The notes below the pieces were generated by a model. It searched no databases and had not been told where the DNA came from. It saw nothing but the letters and a program-made list of their open reading frames with translations. Made by a program: the position numbers and the translations under genes. A stretch of DNA of 60,000 nt, taken from positions 24,554,001-24,614,000 of the forward strand of contig OX485804.1 of NCBI GenBank assembly GCA_950295325.1, read 5' to 3'. Positions 42,531 to 54,542 of this stretch are shown piece by piece. Source of the stretch: Polytrichum commune (lineage: Eukaryota; Streptophyta; Polytrichopsida; Polytrichales; Polytrichaceae). The stretch's first letter is position 1. Every line of letters starts with the position of its first letter.

Positions 42531-43570
42531 AACTAATGCCTGTATTCCCAAACAACACATTTATGGTTGATGGATGATTTCTTCCCCACATCAACCCCGA
42601 CTGATTCATTCATCCACAATTAAATAATTATGACACATCAAGCCAACATGGATATCAACCCATAGACTCATGGCCAATGCAATTTGGAGATGATTAGAAT
42701 GTGTCAAAAATGTCAAAGTGGGAAGTGAACATGCTTTTGTTGTGTTAAGAGCTCATGTGAGTGTGTTGAATCCAATCAATGTTTGCCACTTCAATGCAAA
42801 CGTTGCATTTATTTTGCATGAACATTGAGGATGTTATTTTAGTCAAAATGATTTTTTTTTATGTTCATGTAAAGATGGGATTCGTATTCACATTGACCAT
42901 TCTGCTAAACCATTGGACACTCTTGGATTTGTAGGGAATTCTTCTCATATATGCAGTTAGAAAAATGGGACAATTTACATACTCGAACGCAAGGTGGCTA
43001 GCCTATTGTGCTTTGCACATCTCGGCATGAGATTGATGAAGGTGGTCAACTATTGAGTTGTTCCCATCTAGTGGATCACACGAGCATTTCGCTCATTTTC
43101 CAAGTGAATTTAATTGGTTGAAGGTATTTCTCGAGGGATAAAACAAGGCATTTCCTTGTGCATAACTTCTTTCAATTGTTATAATCTAAAAATACAAAGA
43201 ATTAATCATGCTCTTTTCCTCTCCGAAATAAGTGATCTCTAATGTTTCAAGATCCTATGAATAAATCTCATTTTAACCTCAAAACTTGTCCACAACCAAC
43301 ATTGAGTATGCACTCAAAATAACCCTTTCATAGGCTTGGGAAGTTAAGGGTTAAGAAAGTGGCAGGCTATGGAAGAGTGCAGGGCTATGTTGCTGAATGT
43401 TATGGTTGTACTAGTAGCACATAATTTCAGTTCTGCTTTCAAATAGAGTACGTATCACCATGAAGCTCGACATTTATCATGGTCATTAGTATTTGGGACT
43501 GGGGTGCCCCGGAACGTAAGTAGAAAGGTGAGATCTACTCAACCAATATTGCAAAAACATTTCTGAATAT
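42531..43570. other. No gene or element recognised
   Basis: AT-rich DNA between P copies 2 and 3 with no frame or repeat I could match. Confidence 0.4.
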
Positions 43571-44010
43571 CTGAGTGTAATATAGTTATCCATAAAGTCC
43601 CTCAAAGAAAGAGACGAAATTATACGTTTGAACCTTCTTTCAGAATTTTTTTAGAACTTTTTAGCATGTATTTTGGAAGTTGGGTGTAAATTTTTGAACC
43701 TCCTCTTTTCACCTCTCAAACTGTGAAAGAATTTTAGAATTAAAAAAGAGTATGTGCATGGGACCAAATTTTCTAAATTTTGCATTGACTTATTCAACAT
43801 CGGTTTGGTTCACCCATCTTAGTATGACAAACTAGACAAACCAATTTTTGATAGCCCAACACCACTCCTTGTGATGGTAATTTAAGCTTTAAGAAAACGT
43901 GGGTGACTTTGTGTCAATTCTCATAAACTCGTATATTAGAACTAAATCCATCGTTTCATCTCTTTCACTTTACAAATAACTCTAATGGCTTGAGAGTCAA
44001 GACTTGTAAC
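43571..44010 (+). repeat. Dispersed repeat P, copy 3 (empty at both insertion points)
   Basis: It reads continuously GTTATCCATAAAGTCC, AAAGAATTTTAGAATT, TGCATGGGACC, GGTTCACCCATCTTA, AGAAAACGTGGGTGAC, CATAAACTCG and ATAACTCTAATGGC. It therefore gives the unoccupied state for the solo LTR and the MITE in copy 2. A shorter P fragment (GGATTAACCTATGCAATGCTAGCTTGACC in part) is at about 48771-48850. Confidence 0.75.
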
Positions 44011-44182
44011 AAGGTGATAGTAGTTTTATCTCTCATCTGGACTCCGCATAACATGGCAATGGAGTAATTGGGGTCCTATGGACAATGACTTAACGATTCA
44101 TACACTCTAACTGTTAGGGTACCATCTTTCTATTGTAATTTAAAACACATACTCAAGGTATTTGACCCTTTTTTCAAGCTCT

Positions 44183-44330
44183 TGTAACATTATTCAGATT
44201 CATAACAATGTAATGTGGGATTGATAGTATTCCACAAAATATTTCTCCATATTCATAATGAATACGGGGAATATTTTGTGGAATATTGTCAGTCCCACAT
44301 TACATTGTTATGAATCTAAATAATGTTATG
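44183..44330. mobile_element. MITE family 2, copy 3: near-perfect palindrome (148 bp)
   Basis: The left half TGTAACATTATTCAGATTCA... and the reverse complement of the right half, CATAACATTATTTAGATTCA..., agree across about 74 bases with only scattered mismatches, through ATAACAATGTAATGTGGGA and ATTCCACAAAATATT. CT flanks both sides (44181-44182 and 44331-44332). Other copies pair only over the terminal 25-35 bases, so this copy became a full foldback. Both strands can form a long hairpin. Confidence 0.85.
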
Positions 44331-44332
44331 CT

Positions 44333-44479
44333 CATAATATTACTCATCTTTGTGTGTTTACACAATGGGCGTTGGGAATATACCCATGGGATGTTGGGAG
44401 TTCAATCTAAATTTGAGTCATCCCATGGTTATATTCCCATGTCCCACTGAATAGAGGCACATCACTAAGTAATGTTATG
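44333..44479. mobile_element. MITE family 2, copy 4 (147 bp), abutting copy 3
   Basis: The left end CATAATATTACTCATCTTTG and the right end read inward, CATAACATTACTTAGTGATG, are flanked by CT (44331-44332, shared with copy 3) and CT (44480-44481). The pattern CT-element-CT-element-CT implies that the second insertion chose the target CT made by the first. Confidence 0.82.
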
Positions 44480-44599
44480 CTTCCAACTCCACATTTGTTT
44501 ATGGTTATTAGATCGAATTGGAATTGTATCATTTGGTAATATTGCAAGCATTTGAGTCATAACTAACCAACGTGCATAATTGGGAGAGGAAAAAATGAC

Positions 44600-45475
44600 T
44601 TACATTACTATAAAAGTTGCAATTCTACCACGATGATAGACTTGCAACTACCATACCAACGATCAAATCAACCACAAACTCTCCAACCAATTTTGGAAAA
44701 ATCTTGGGATCACATATGCCCAGATCACACAAACTCTTAAATTTTGATACGCCCAATATATGGGTAGCCACCGTAAAAATATCTTCTGACCTAACTTACA
44801 CCCAAACCTGAACGATACACTATGCCCCAATTTTGCCATAGACATGTGGCCACACTTAATTACTCTCTACATAACCAAACCCCCACATAAAGGGACTATG
44901 TATAGCATACTACAATGAGGCAATACACCAAATCACATGTACACAATCAAATAAATATACGAGACATTACACACTCATCAACACATGCAACCAAAACACT
45001 AGACCCCAAGATAACACAATCCCACAATGGTTAATCCAATGCACAATCTCCACTATACCATGCACATGCCTAGCTAGACTCATACCGGACATACTATGCA
45101 TACTAGGCACCCCCACAAACAACCAACCCCCCCTAATGCCAACCCTGCCAAATGTCATATAATCCATTGAATTCACTTATTGTCACGAATGATTCCCAAA
45201 CACTGCCCATAGTGAAAAATTTGTTAAATACAACCCACTCATACAAGCATTTAGAACAGTCGGCTAGCAAGTCAACCCTCTCATCATCATCACAGTGGGT
45301 GTTAGAGGGGCTATTCATGAACAACCAATTAAATATTCAAAAAAACTTAAAATACCCAAAATGAGATCAAAACACTTATGAAACAATTACACTAAATTTT
45401 CATTAAATACCGCATATACCTAATACTAAACAAAAGGAAGCTAGACAACAAATAACCCCTGTTGAACCCCCCCCC
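44600..45475 (+). pseudogene. LINE fragment C, C-terminal end of ORF2
   Basis: In one frame ITQTLKF, AQYMGSHRKNIFWPNLHPNL and a NFAIDMWPH stretch (44715-44850) match fragment A. Further on, IHLLSRM-type DNA is read in the alternative frame as KFTYCHE, then EKFVKYNPLIQAF, VNPLIIITVGVRGAIHE and KLKIPK (45165-45360). This is a conserved ORF2 tail I associate with LINEs of non-seed plants. Stops and shifts abound. It ends near a C run (45467-45476). Confidence 0.5.
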
Positions 45476-45476
45476 C

Positions 45477-46210
45477 TAGATGTTAGGTCCCGCGTTTTAA
45501 AAAGAAAAGGAGCCCACCTTCCGAGAGGGAAGAAGTACCCTTACTATGACGCTTGGTTAAACATGAACACGGTACAAAGGAACGGGCTCTCATTCACATC
45601 AATGTATAAACTAAACTCCGACGATACTTTTATATATTTTATTTATGCAACTATCATTTCAAGTTTCATAAACCACAATTATAGGATGTACAAGTGAAGA
45701 TTGAATTTGATTTTTTTTAAATAAAAATAAAAATCCCTCTTTAAGTGATCACATAAGCCCTTTCAACTTTGTTACTGTGTTTTGTGCACGTACAATATCG
45801 TTGTAACACATGTCATGTTTATGTCCATTTCTTAAACTACACACCATGTTCTATATTACTTGGATTCAAATAAAGGGACCGGAGTAATTATCTCATCATG
45901 GTATGACACAAATTATATGTGCCAAGTCCCTTGACAAAATTTGGCCACTATATAAATCACCTTATCAATCGATTCCTCAAAAGTTTTCAAAGGGTGGTGT
46001 GTTTATGTAAATTTATATTGAAATTTTACCCGGTGGTGTATGATACAATCAATGTATGGTACATGTATTGCTATTATGTATGCTTCATGATAGCACAATG
46101 TGACACATGCTGGAGGATATAATTATAATTGCTCAAACCAGTGTTGGTGGGTTGTGCATGGTATTTCCGGTTATCAGTCATATTGTAGGTATCGTATATC
46201 TCAAAAATCA
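45477..46210. other. No gene or element recognised
   Basis: AT-rich DNA between the LINE tail and MITE copy D. Short frames only. Confidence 0.4.
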
Positions 46211-46664
46211 GGGCCACTTCACACACGAGACTGAGAGCCCGTGACCATTAAACTTCAAGCATTCTGATTGGTGGAAAAGGCGGAGCCGGCTCAAGTTCGC
46301 TTCACACTATGCTTGAGGGACCAACCGAGTATGTGAATGCAAGATGGATGTAAAGTCTGCATGGATTCTTACATGGCATCAAGTGGATCATGTTTCATGG
46401 TCACTTGGATTGTTTTCAAAAACCACCTCTTGGAGGTAGGATAACACAAAATCATGGCATTCCGAACACTCATAATCGTCGGTTTATTCTATTTTATCAT
46501 GTGCGAGGACCCGCATGAATAGACAGTCATTGAAATAGCATTTGGTTGAGGGTCCGTGACCACACTACATGATTTTGGAGGTGTCTTGGGACGGCCTTGA
46601 GGGACTTTCTTTTGGCTCTCACAATTTCAAGGTCACGGCTCTTGGCTCGTGTATGAAGTGGCCC
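46211..46664 (+). mobile_element. Harbinger-like MITE, family 1, copy D (454 bp)
   Basis: The left terminus is GGGCCACTTCACACACGAG and the right, read inward, GGGCCACTTCATACACGAG. An exact TCA/TCA duplication (46208-46210 and 46665-46667) confirms the 3-bp target, here TCA in place of TTA. The interior parallels copies A-C, including AAAAACCACCTCTTGGAGGT and ACATGATTTTGGAGGTGTC. It has no coding capacity. Confidence 0.9.
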
Positions 46665-46667
46665 TCA

Positions 46668-47703
46668 GATCACCAAACATTATTGATATCCACCACATAA
46701 ATGACTTACAATAATATGTTATTAGTGACTACCTCTTTGTTGTGGAGATGTAAATGCAAACAATATACGACTTTCATCTTAAAAGTCAGAATATCTTGGA
46801 AAACAATGCCATCAATTGCAGTCTATGAGAATATTCTTTTGAGATAATGAATTTTCAGTGAATAAGTTATCATCATCATCACCATCATCATAAAAATAAA
46901 AATAAGAACAACAATAATTGCCTATGATGACCAAGACGAGAACTACTAGTTGTTTTGTATTTTCGACATACATACATGTACATATACTGTGAAATAAAGA
47001 TCTGAATGATGGAAAAGTTAACCCGGTAATTTCTTTTTTACTACATCTTAACTCCCATAATCTCAAATAACTGTGATTAGTATTAAGAAACTTGATCATC
47101 TACCAACATTGGTTCAATCCTCTCACTTCTCATACAAGAAAGGAAGAACATACCACTAAACTATTCACTTTCCTATGTACAAGTAAGTAGTAGAAATTTA
47201 TTTGCTTTAGGTGTAAGTGGTGGAAGTCTTTGTCGAAGTTGTTATAAATTAGCATGGCGTGCCATGTTGTACTACGTAGTCAATGGTCACGAAAACCGCC
47301 AACCAAGTGCATGTGTTATGGCCCATCCGGACTAGGTAGTTCACGTGAATCTTGTTTCATTCACCTCAATGCCAACTTACTAAGGTACGTCGTGCTCACT
47401 CTTCTTGAGTGGATGCCAACGTTTGAGTATAATGTAAGGTATTCCATTTTCATTTATACAAGGTAGATGAGTGGTAAAGAATTTATTTCTTTCTCCTCTC
47501 CCCCAAATATGTTGACAATTGAGGCTAGCATGGTTTACATATTTTGAGGATGTAATCCAATCTTTTTTAAATGCAAATTCTTTATGGTGTCCATTAGTGG
47601 ATGCACACCTACTCACACATCACTCAAACATAGGTGCTTGATTAAGATAAGTAGTGGAACTAGGCACATTTGTTTTACTTGACAAGACTTCTAGTTGGGA
47701 ATG

Positions 47704-47735
<32 letters not shown>

Positions 47736-50496
47736 CACAATGAAATTGAACTATGAGCTCAAAATTTAAGCACCATTCCAAGTTTAATTGCAAGAGACGT
47801 ATTGGTGAATCGATTAAAAAATAGACAACCTTTGTTTTGACCTCTTATAATTTTTGCGCTTTAACTTCCATTTTGAAACTTAAAACGACAAGCTTCAATG
47901 GGTACACAGATCTAAACATGATTCAAACTTCCATAAGTTTTATCTAGTAAAGCTTATGATGGTAAAGCTTGTGATTGAGTGACATAAGATTTAATGTTTG
48001 ATATTGTGTGGAACATCAGTTTGTTGTGAAACCTAAACAAACATGTTGAAATTTCGGTTCATCCTAATCATCAAACCACATAATTTATTTATTTATTATA
48101 GAGGTGTCCACCAAGGTTGTCTCTTTGCTCTTTATTTGTTTATTAAACCATGCCCTCCAACTTTGCACATATATGAAATACATCACAAAAAACTACACCT
48201 CCAAAATATCACATCAAGAACCCACTCCAAGCATGCATAACCCACAAAAACTAAGTCCCAAAATTTTGCCCTCTTTATAAATGAAGTGTAGAAGATTCAA
48301 TTATTACCTCAAGTGTATCTCCACTCTCCTTCTAGTCACCTCTGCACGATCAAACATTCTAATGCTTAGAAGCACTAAAAAACTTATTTTTTCAAAAACC
48401 CTTTAATTCTTCAAGCAAAAGATCTAAACATCCACAACACAAAGAATAACAAAACATCCCTACTCCCCTTCCTTTAATACCCATCCCTTAGACCTTGTTG
48501 GCCAATAGGAAGTTGTTGTGGTTAGGGTAGAATAATACTTTTGGCAGCTAGGGTTCGGTCATTGCCGCTTAGCCCTAATTCACCCTAATCTAACCTTAAT
48601 CTACCCAGTCATCAAACTATGACCGGTATTCAACTAACCACAACTAGTGCATGAATTTGATTATATGAACCACACTTACATCAACCTACTAACATACATA
48701 GAGACATAACTAACTCGTTTAATTGACTAAGTTTGAATTCTTCACCGGCACACATCATGACACCGTTGTCCTAAATCTTGGATTAACCTATGCAATGCTA
48801 GCTTGACCTACCCATCGTAGTAGAACAAACTAGAAATTTTATTATGTGAGTTTTTCATGAGTGAGAGAGTTGGTTGTCAAAAGATTAAGAGATAATATAG
48901 TTCAAGGAAGGACAATATTTCATGAAGATTGATTAATGGTGTCAATAGTGAAAGGTCAAGAGATGGTTTAAACCCACATAGGGATTGAAGAGAAATAGCT
49001 GGAGTGGAAGTGAGAAGACTTAGAAAGGCTTGAAATAGCTTGTGAATGAGAGTTGACAAGCCATAGCTGAGGTTTAGGTTGAGAGATGTCACAAAGAAAG
49101 AACAACCTTACTATAGGATAAAGATCCTTATCAAAAGATAGCCTATTGGGGCTATTATACCTTGTCAAGACAAGTAATGAATTCACACATAGTAATGACA
49201 AAACCTAAAGGTATTTGTGCATGCTATAGGCTACCAAGGATCTTACTATGATAGACAAAAAAATTTGTCTCATTGAAGTAAATTTGTGTCCAATGAAGAC
49301 TATATTAGCACATAAGACTACCTAAATCATATGATAAAGGATATAGCCCGTCTTGTTGATGCATTGTTATTGTTATTGGAAACTTTAATTCAACGTGACA
49401 TCAATCCTTATAAACGTTAGTTTAGTCTTTCCTAAAACCTTGTACCCTGGTCGATTTCCTTGGGTTAGTTTAAGTGATAACAAAAACCTAAGTACACTCA
49501 ACATTCATGGAGACTTACATAATCATCACTTTCATCATGAATAAGTACAAGTTAGCAAAATCGCGAGGGAAATGACTACAACTTTTAATCATATTTGCTA
49601 ATCATTTTGAGCTAATCAATATGTTATCTCCCTAAAAGAAGTGGACTCATATAAAAATATTCATGGAAACAATCACAACCCATCTATATTAGGGTCACTT
49701 GCCCATTATTCAAGTGGCCCTGACTTGAATGTTGGGGGTTAATCATAAAAGAAATTGTACCCACTTGGAGATTCCCACTAGACTTACATGTGGTGGTTGG
49801 AAAAGACTTTTCCACCTCCTATAGTAAAGTAGATTATTTATGGTTTGGAAACGAGTCGTGCATTCATACCACCACGTATTGGTCACTTTATGGACAAAAT
49901 TCTCTAACATAGTAATTTATTCTAGAGACATGTAAACTCTTTCCCCACATTACTTTGACCGTATTGGTGAAGTTTGAATAATGGATGAGCGAGACACATG
50001 GAAAGAGACACTTACTAGGGGCCATGAAAGACTCACCGTACAAATCATGACCTATGTAAATGATTTGCAACTCTGAAACTGAAGTCTTGACACTAAATGA
50101 TTATACACAACAACACCCTTATTCACACAAAAACCTGATTGTAGGATTTCGAGTTTTAAGACCCTCACCATACATAATGTGATGGTGAACATTCTATGTA
50201 CATAGCATTAAACATCTCTCTGGTTGTGTTCCATGGGAACATGTCTCACAAGAGCATAATTTTTTTCAATTTCGGGATTCCTCCTTTACGGGGAGCACCC
50301 ATGATGTGTATTGTGAATGTTTTGACAAACAATATGAAACTATCATAGTTTCTTCAATTGCAACCTCTTTCTTTGGAAAGAGGTTATCATGTAGTTGCTT
50401 AAAAATGTTATGTAAGTTACAACATATCATTGGTCCACGATTATATCGCTACAATGTTCATTGTGTTGATCATCACTATTATAACTATAGTCTACT
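46668..50496. other. No gene recognised; (TA)n microsatellite and a P fragment
   Basis: AT-rich throughout. A TA microsatellite is at 47709-47735 and a short P fragment at about 48771-48850. Around 47600-47665 there is a block like the ACCACTCAAATATAGGTG part of repeat R. Frames such as 46812-47099 and 48877-49092 show no motif. Confidence 0.4.
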
Positions 50497-50644
50497 CATA
50501 ACATTACTCGAGCCTTCACGATGTCTTGCATGCCATGGTTGAGATTCTAGAATGATTCATGACTTCGGACTAATACTTATAGAATACTCTAGAATCTTAG
50601 CCATGTCCCACATAACACCCTTGAAGGCGCCGAGTAACATTATG
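50497..50644. mobile_element. MITE family 2, copy 5 (148 bp)
   Basis: The left end CATAACATTACTCGAGCCTTCA pairs with the right end, read inward CATAATGTTACTCGGCGCCTTCA. CT flanks both sides (50495-50496 and 50645-50646). This is the third copy with CT instead of TA. Confidence 0.85.
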
Positions 50645-51098
50645 CTTCAATGCAATAATTTTCTTTTGGAATAAAATTCTTGCATATCATATTCGCAATG
50701 TAAGACACGAGTATATTTGGAAATACAAATATGTTTGCCATGTGGAAGTTAAAATAATGTCGCACTTATTTGGCAGGATTAAAAACCCTAGCATTTGGTA
50801 CAGGGGCATACAATGCAAACCTTTCCAGAATATGTGAACAATGATAAGAATCCAACACAAACATGAAGTACATAAGTTAACTTATAGCCTACTACATCGA
50901 TTAAGGTACTTAGTGTCACATACACTATTTGCAAAGGGCCTAAACTAGATGCTTACAGGGCTTAAAGTGTCATGTCCACTAATTGCCAATATGATACTAT
51001 TCATCAACATAAGCAAACATTTAAGTGAAATTTTATGTATATCATGACATTTAGTGTAGCACATTAGGATACTTGAGATGATGATTTTGTATTATAAT

Positions 51099-51222
51099 AT
51101 GCAAGGGGAATATATTATTTAACATACTAATGGCAAGTGTCATGTGTTTACATTTTAGGATGCAAGAGGAATATATTCTTGAGCACATTAATGGCAAGTG
51201 TAATTTGTGTACACTTAAGTGA
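51099..51222. repeat. Imperfect tandem duplication of about 63 bp
   Basis: ATGCAAGGGGAATATATTAT ... TAATGGCAAGTGTCATGTG is followed by ATGCAAGAGGAATATATTCT ... TAATGGCAAGTGTAATTTG. The remainder of 50645-51510 holds nothing recognisable. Confidence 0.7.
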
Positions 51223-51510
51223 ACCATTGTGTAACACATGCATACGCATCTTAACATTGTGGTACATACTCGTGCTAAGATATTAGTAAGCACAATTAAA
51301 CGCCGAGTGTCAAGAGGTGACACTAATGATATAGTTGTTGGTCATTAGTGTAACCTAGTATATCCTTAAAAATAGGGTAAGGGACACTGCTATGTATGTG
51401 ATACTAAATACCACACACAATGTACCAATTTTGGCTTAGTGAACCACTAACATACAATTTTTTTCACCCTGACATACAATTTACAAAACTTGCATAACTT
51501 GCACTGCTTA

Positions 51511-52080
51511 GGGCCGGTTTACATCATCATGGAACCATGAAGCTACCATAAAAGATGCATTTTTTCCATTGTTTGACTTGATGAACCAACTTGCATGGTC
51601 TGATTTGTTTAAAAAAACCAATTTACAGAGCCTTTGGGCCTTTCATTAAGTGTAAACCAAATGTGGACTAAGAGGAATGACCATGCACCAAAAAGTGAAT
51701 GTGTTTTTAAAAAAAAAAAGTAGGCCCGAAAAGGACAGTTTTGAGAAAGAAAAAGTTTGACCATTATCTTGTCTTCACTTCTCTTCACTTCTCAGAAGAC
51801 AATTCGTTAAAAAAGATTTCTAACAACATTTCTATGTCATGGGCCCCTGCTTGTTTTCTACCATAACACCTCTTTTGCCTCTCCCTCCGCAAAACCCGTT
51901 GGACCATGTCAACGAATAATGTAGGCCTTAAAATATGTTCTTTGGGAACTCAAACTTCATGGTCACTCTGACATGTTTTCCTTGATGTAAACCGAAGTGG
52001 TCTTGGGATGAGTTCAAAAACCAATCACAAATTTTACAAGGCCTTGGGACGACTTCATGGTTCATGGTGGAAACCACCCC
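51511..52080. mobile_element. Harbinger-like MITE, 570 bp, separate family
   Basis: The left end GGGCCGGTTTACATCATCAT and the right end read inward, GGGGTGGTTTCCACCATGAA, both continue to AACCATGAAG, about 30 bp of imperfect inverted repeat. Flanks are TTA (51508-51510) and TCA (52081-52083). The GGxCCGGTTxACAT start resembles the 406-bp element at 18104. It has no coding region. Confidence 0.7.
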
Positions 52081-52849
52081 TCATGGCCACATTCCCCCCT
52101 TTTAAAACTTGAACTTGAATTGCAGCCTGACGTGCAAGTCTAGAGTAAAGTCTATTGCAAGTTGCACTGCGTACCACGTTCTGCTTCCATACTAACTTTT
52201 GTCAACTTTTGCCAACTTCTGTCCCATGTTATATGGTGTGTGGCTCTAACATATGCCGGTGGGTGATATTTGTTTATAAGAATTAACATTCTCCAACTTT
52301 TACCGATTAGAATATACACAACAAAACTTGTGTTGCATTAGCAAATTTATGATGAAACATCAGTGAAAATTGAACTACAAAACATACCTTCCCTGATTTG
52401 GTTGTGGCTATCAAAAGTGCATGTTTGTTGATCCTTTCGTTAGATGCATAAGTTCTTCTAATTGTGTTTGTTATTGAGTGTGGAGTAGTCACTATAATTT
52501 GAAGACGTAGTTTGATCTATTTTAAATATATGTTTTTATGGTTTTATTCTTTGATCCTCATGTAACCACACACCAATCAAATACATGTTTTTTTTTAATT
52601 AAAAGAAAGTGACCAAATAATACCTGCATATCAACTTGTGCGCACTTTCAACTTTGCATACAATTGTGGGCGTTGGAATGACTTGGGATAGTCTCATTCA
52701 ATCTCATCCGACTAGCAATTGTGATTTCAAAATAGTGTTGATTGAAGTTGCATATCATTGGAGATTACAATATGCAACAAGCAAGGTGGCTTAAACCCAA
52801 TGCCTTAACCCAATCTCAAGGGAACTTCAAGGTTCCTAAGGCCATCATA

Positions 52850-53060
52850 GCAATGAACGGCGAGAACCGACATCTAATTAGATGTACCGGTTCAAATTCA
52901 AACTGGAGTTATGAAAATAACCAATCATTCTAGAGGAATCTATAGAATATACCTCAATTTAATAAAGAAAAGCTGAAAGATCATAACATGTAATTGGGTT
53001 GGACTTGGAAACACTAGGATATTAACCAATCATGCCCAAGAATCTCCCGGACACTACATC
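52850..53060 (+). repeat. Third copy of the inverted-repeat arm from 1.1-1.9 kb
   Basis: It shares GAGAACCGAC, GAGGAATCTATAGAATATAC, AAAGATCATAACATGTAA, GGAAACACTAGGAT and TGCCCAAGAATCTCC with the arms at 1087-1442 and 1590-1949, in the orientation of the left arm. It stands alone, without a facing partner nearby. Confidence 0.75.
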
Positions 53061-53065
53061 ATAGT

Positions 53066-53395
53066 ACTTGGATGGTTGACCCTCCTAGCACTTGATTTCC
53101 GGTGCACCCTACCACCTATGATTCATCCAATCATAGTGGGGGTATCCATGTGAATTAAATATTTTCAAACAACCATGTGGGAACCTAGGGGCAAGCCCCT
53201 AGGGGAGATAGGTGCCAACTGACTTGTCTACACTTGTTCAAGGTGTTCACCTTCAAAAAAAGCAGTAATCATCAAGGGCCTTTTACTTCTTGTAATGCGT
53301 GTTTCAAAATTACATATAAAACTTAGACCAACTAAAAAATGAACCAACACCATAATTCATGCTGGTGGCAACATCGTAGTCGTCTTTCTTTTGCA
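53066..53395 (+). repeat. Dispersed repeat S, copy 2
   Basis: The reverse complement matches 16076-16395. Downstream (about 53470-53600) lies an R-like block with ACCACTCAAATGTAGGTG, so S and R are associated here as well as at 16 kb. Confidence 0.6.
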
Positions 53396-53600
53396 GCAGA
53401 TATAGGAGGTCAAATTCCATACCAAAACTAAAAGTTGAGAAAATCACAAAGATCGTTGCAATTGGTTTGGCTATTAAACCTAGAGTAGTGTGTATGTTTT
53501 AGGACTTGGTCTCATTGTAACACATGCATTTTGTGTGTATATGTTCTTAACTACAAAACCACTCAAATGTAGGTGTTCACATTAGAATAGTGACCATATG

Positions 53601-54542
53601 AGGATCACATACTTTATGGAGTAGTGGACAATATATTTTGATGAAAAACCATCCATGGATAACACCACAAATATATGAGACTTGGGCAACTTGTCCTTAA
53701 GTCTATGAAAATCGTCATGCATCACTAAAGGAACTCTCAATCTACCCATTGTGCTTGTAGTGTAAAGAGATAATGCATAGGCAAGATATGCGATAAATGA
53801 GAGAAAATGATTCACAATCCCACCTTATATTAAATCGTGTGCTATAGCTACATGGATGGCATGGTCTTACCACTCATACTTGACCATCAAATGGTTACAA
53901 AATCTTTAAACTTGGTTTCCAAAATCTACCACCTTCATAAATTGCGTACCCATCAAAGGCCATGTGATGTATGTAGTGAATGCTCATTTTATTGAAGATT
54001 TAAGTTCAAATATGTCACATGGGTGCCCTCGGATATAAATTCGTATGTTATATTTTGATCATTGTTGTACACTATATAATAATATTCTTATTTTCTCCTT
54101 GACATAATACAATGCATGTAATAATGCCTTAAATACAACAATATATAAAATATGATTTATGAACTTGGTGAAGCCCATATATATTGAGTATATGGCTGTA
54201 AATTGAAACCCCGCGTCTTTTAAGGGTTAAAGGAACTTGAACAGATACCTTGTAGTTCAATATGATCTTGAATGAGGGGAACGGTATCCTCAATAATCCC
54301 AAGGATTTCTTCGAATGGGGACCCGGGGGGACTTCTTGGGAATATGGGAAAAATCTACAACCAAGTAAGAAGGAGTGGCCTACTACGGACACCGTTCCTA
54401 AAGCAATTTTTATGAATGAATTGGTGTTGGTATGAGGCAAAGCAAATTTCTGGCATGAAAAAATGGCTATTCGGACAATAATTCAACTAGAGACCTGCTC
54501 ACCTATTCTCAAATTGTGGCTCTCCATGTTGCCCTTCTCTAG
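53601..54542. other. No gene or element recognised
   Basis: AT-rich DNA with short frames at 53582-53815 and 54129-54440, neither with a motif. Confidence 0.4.
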
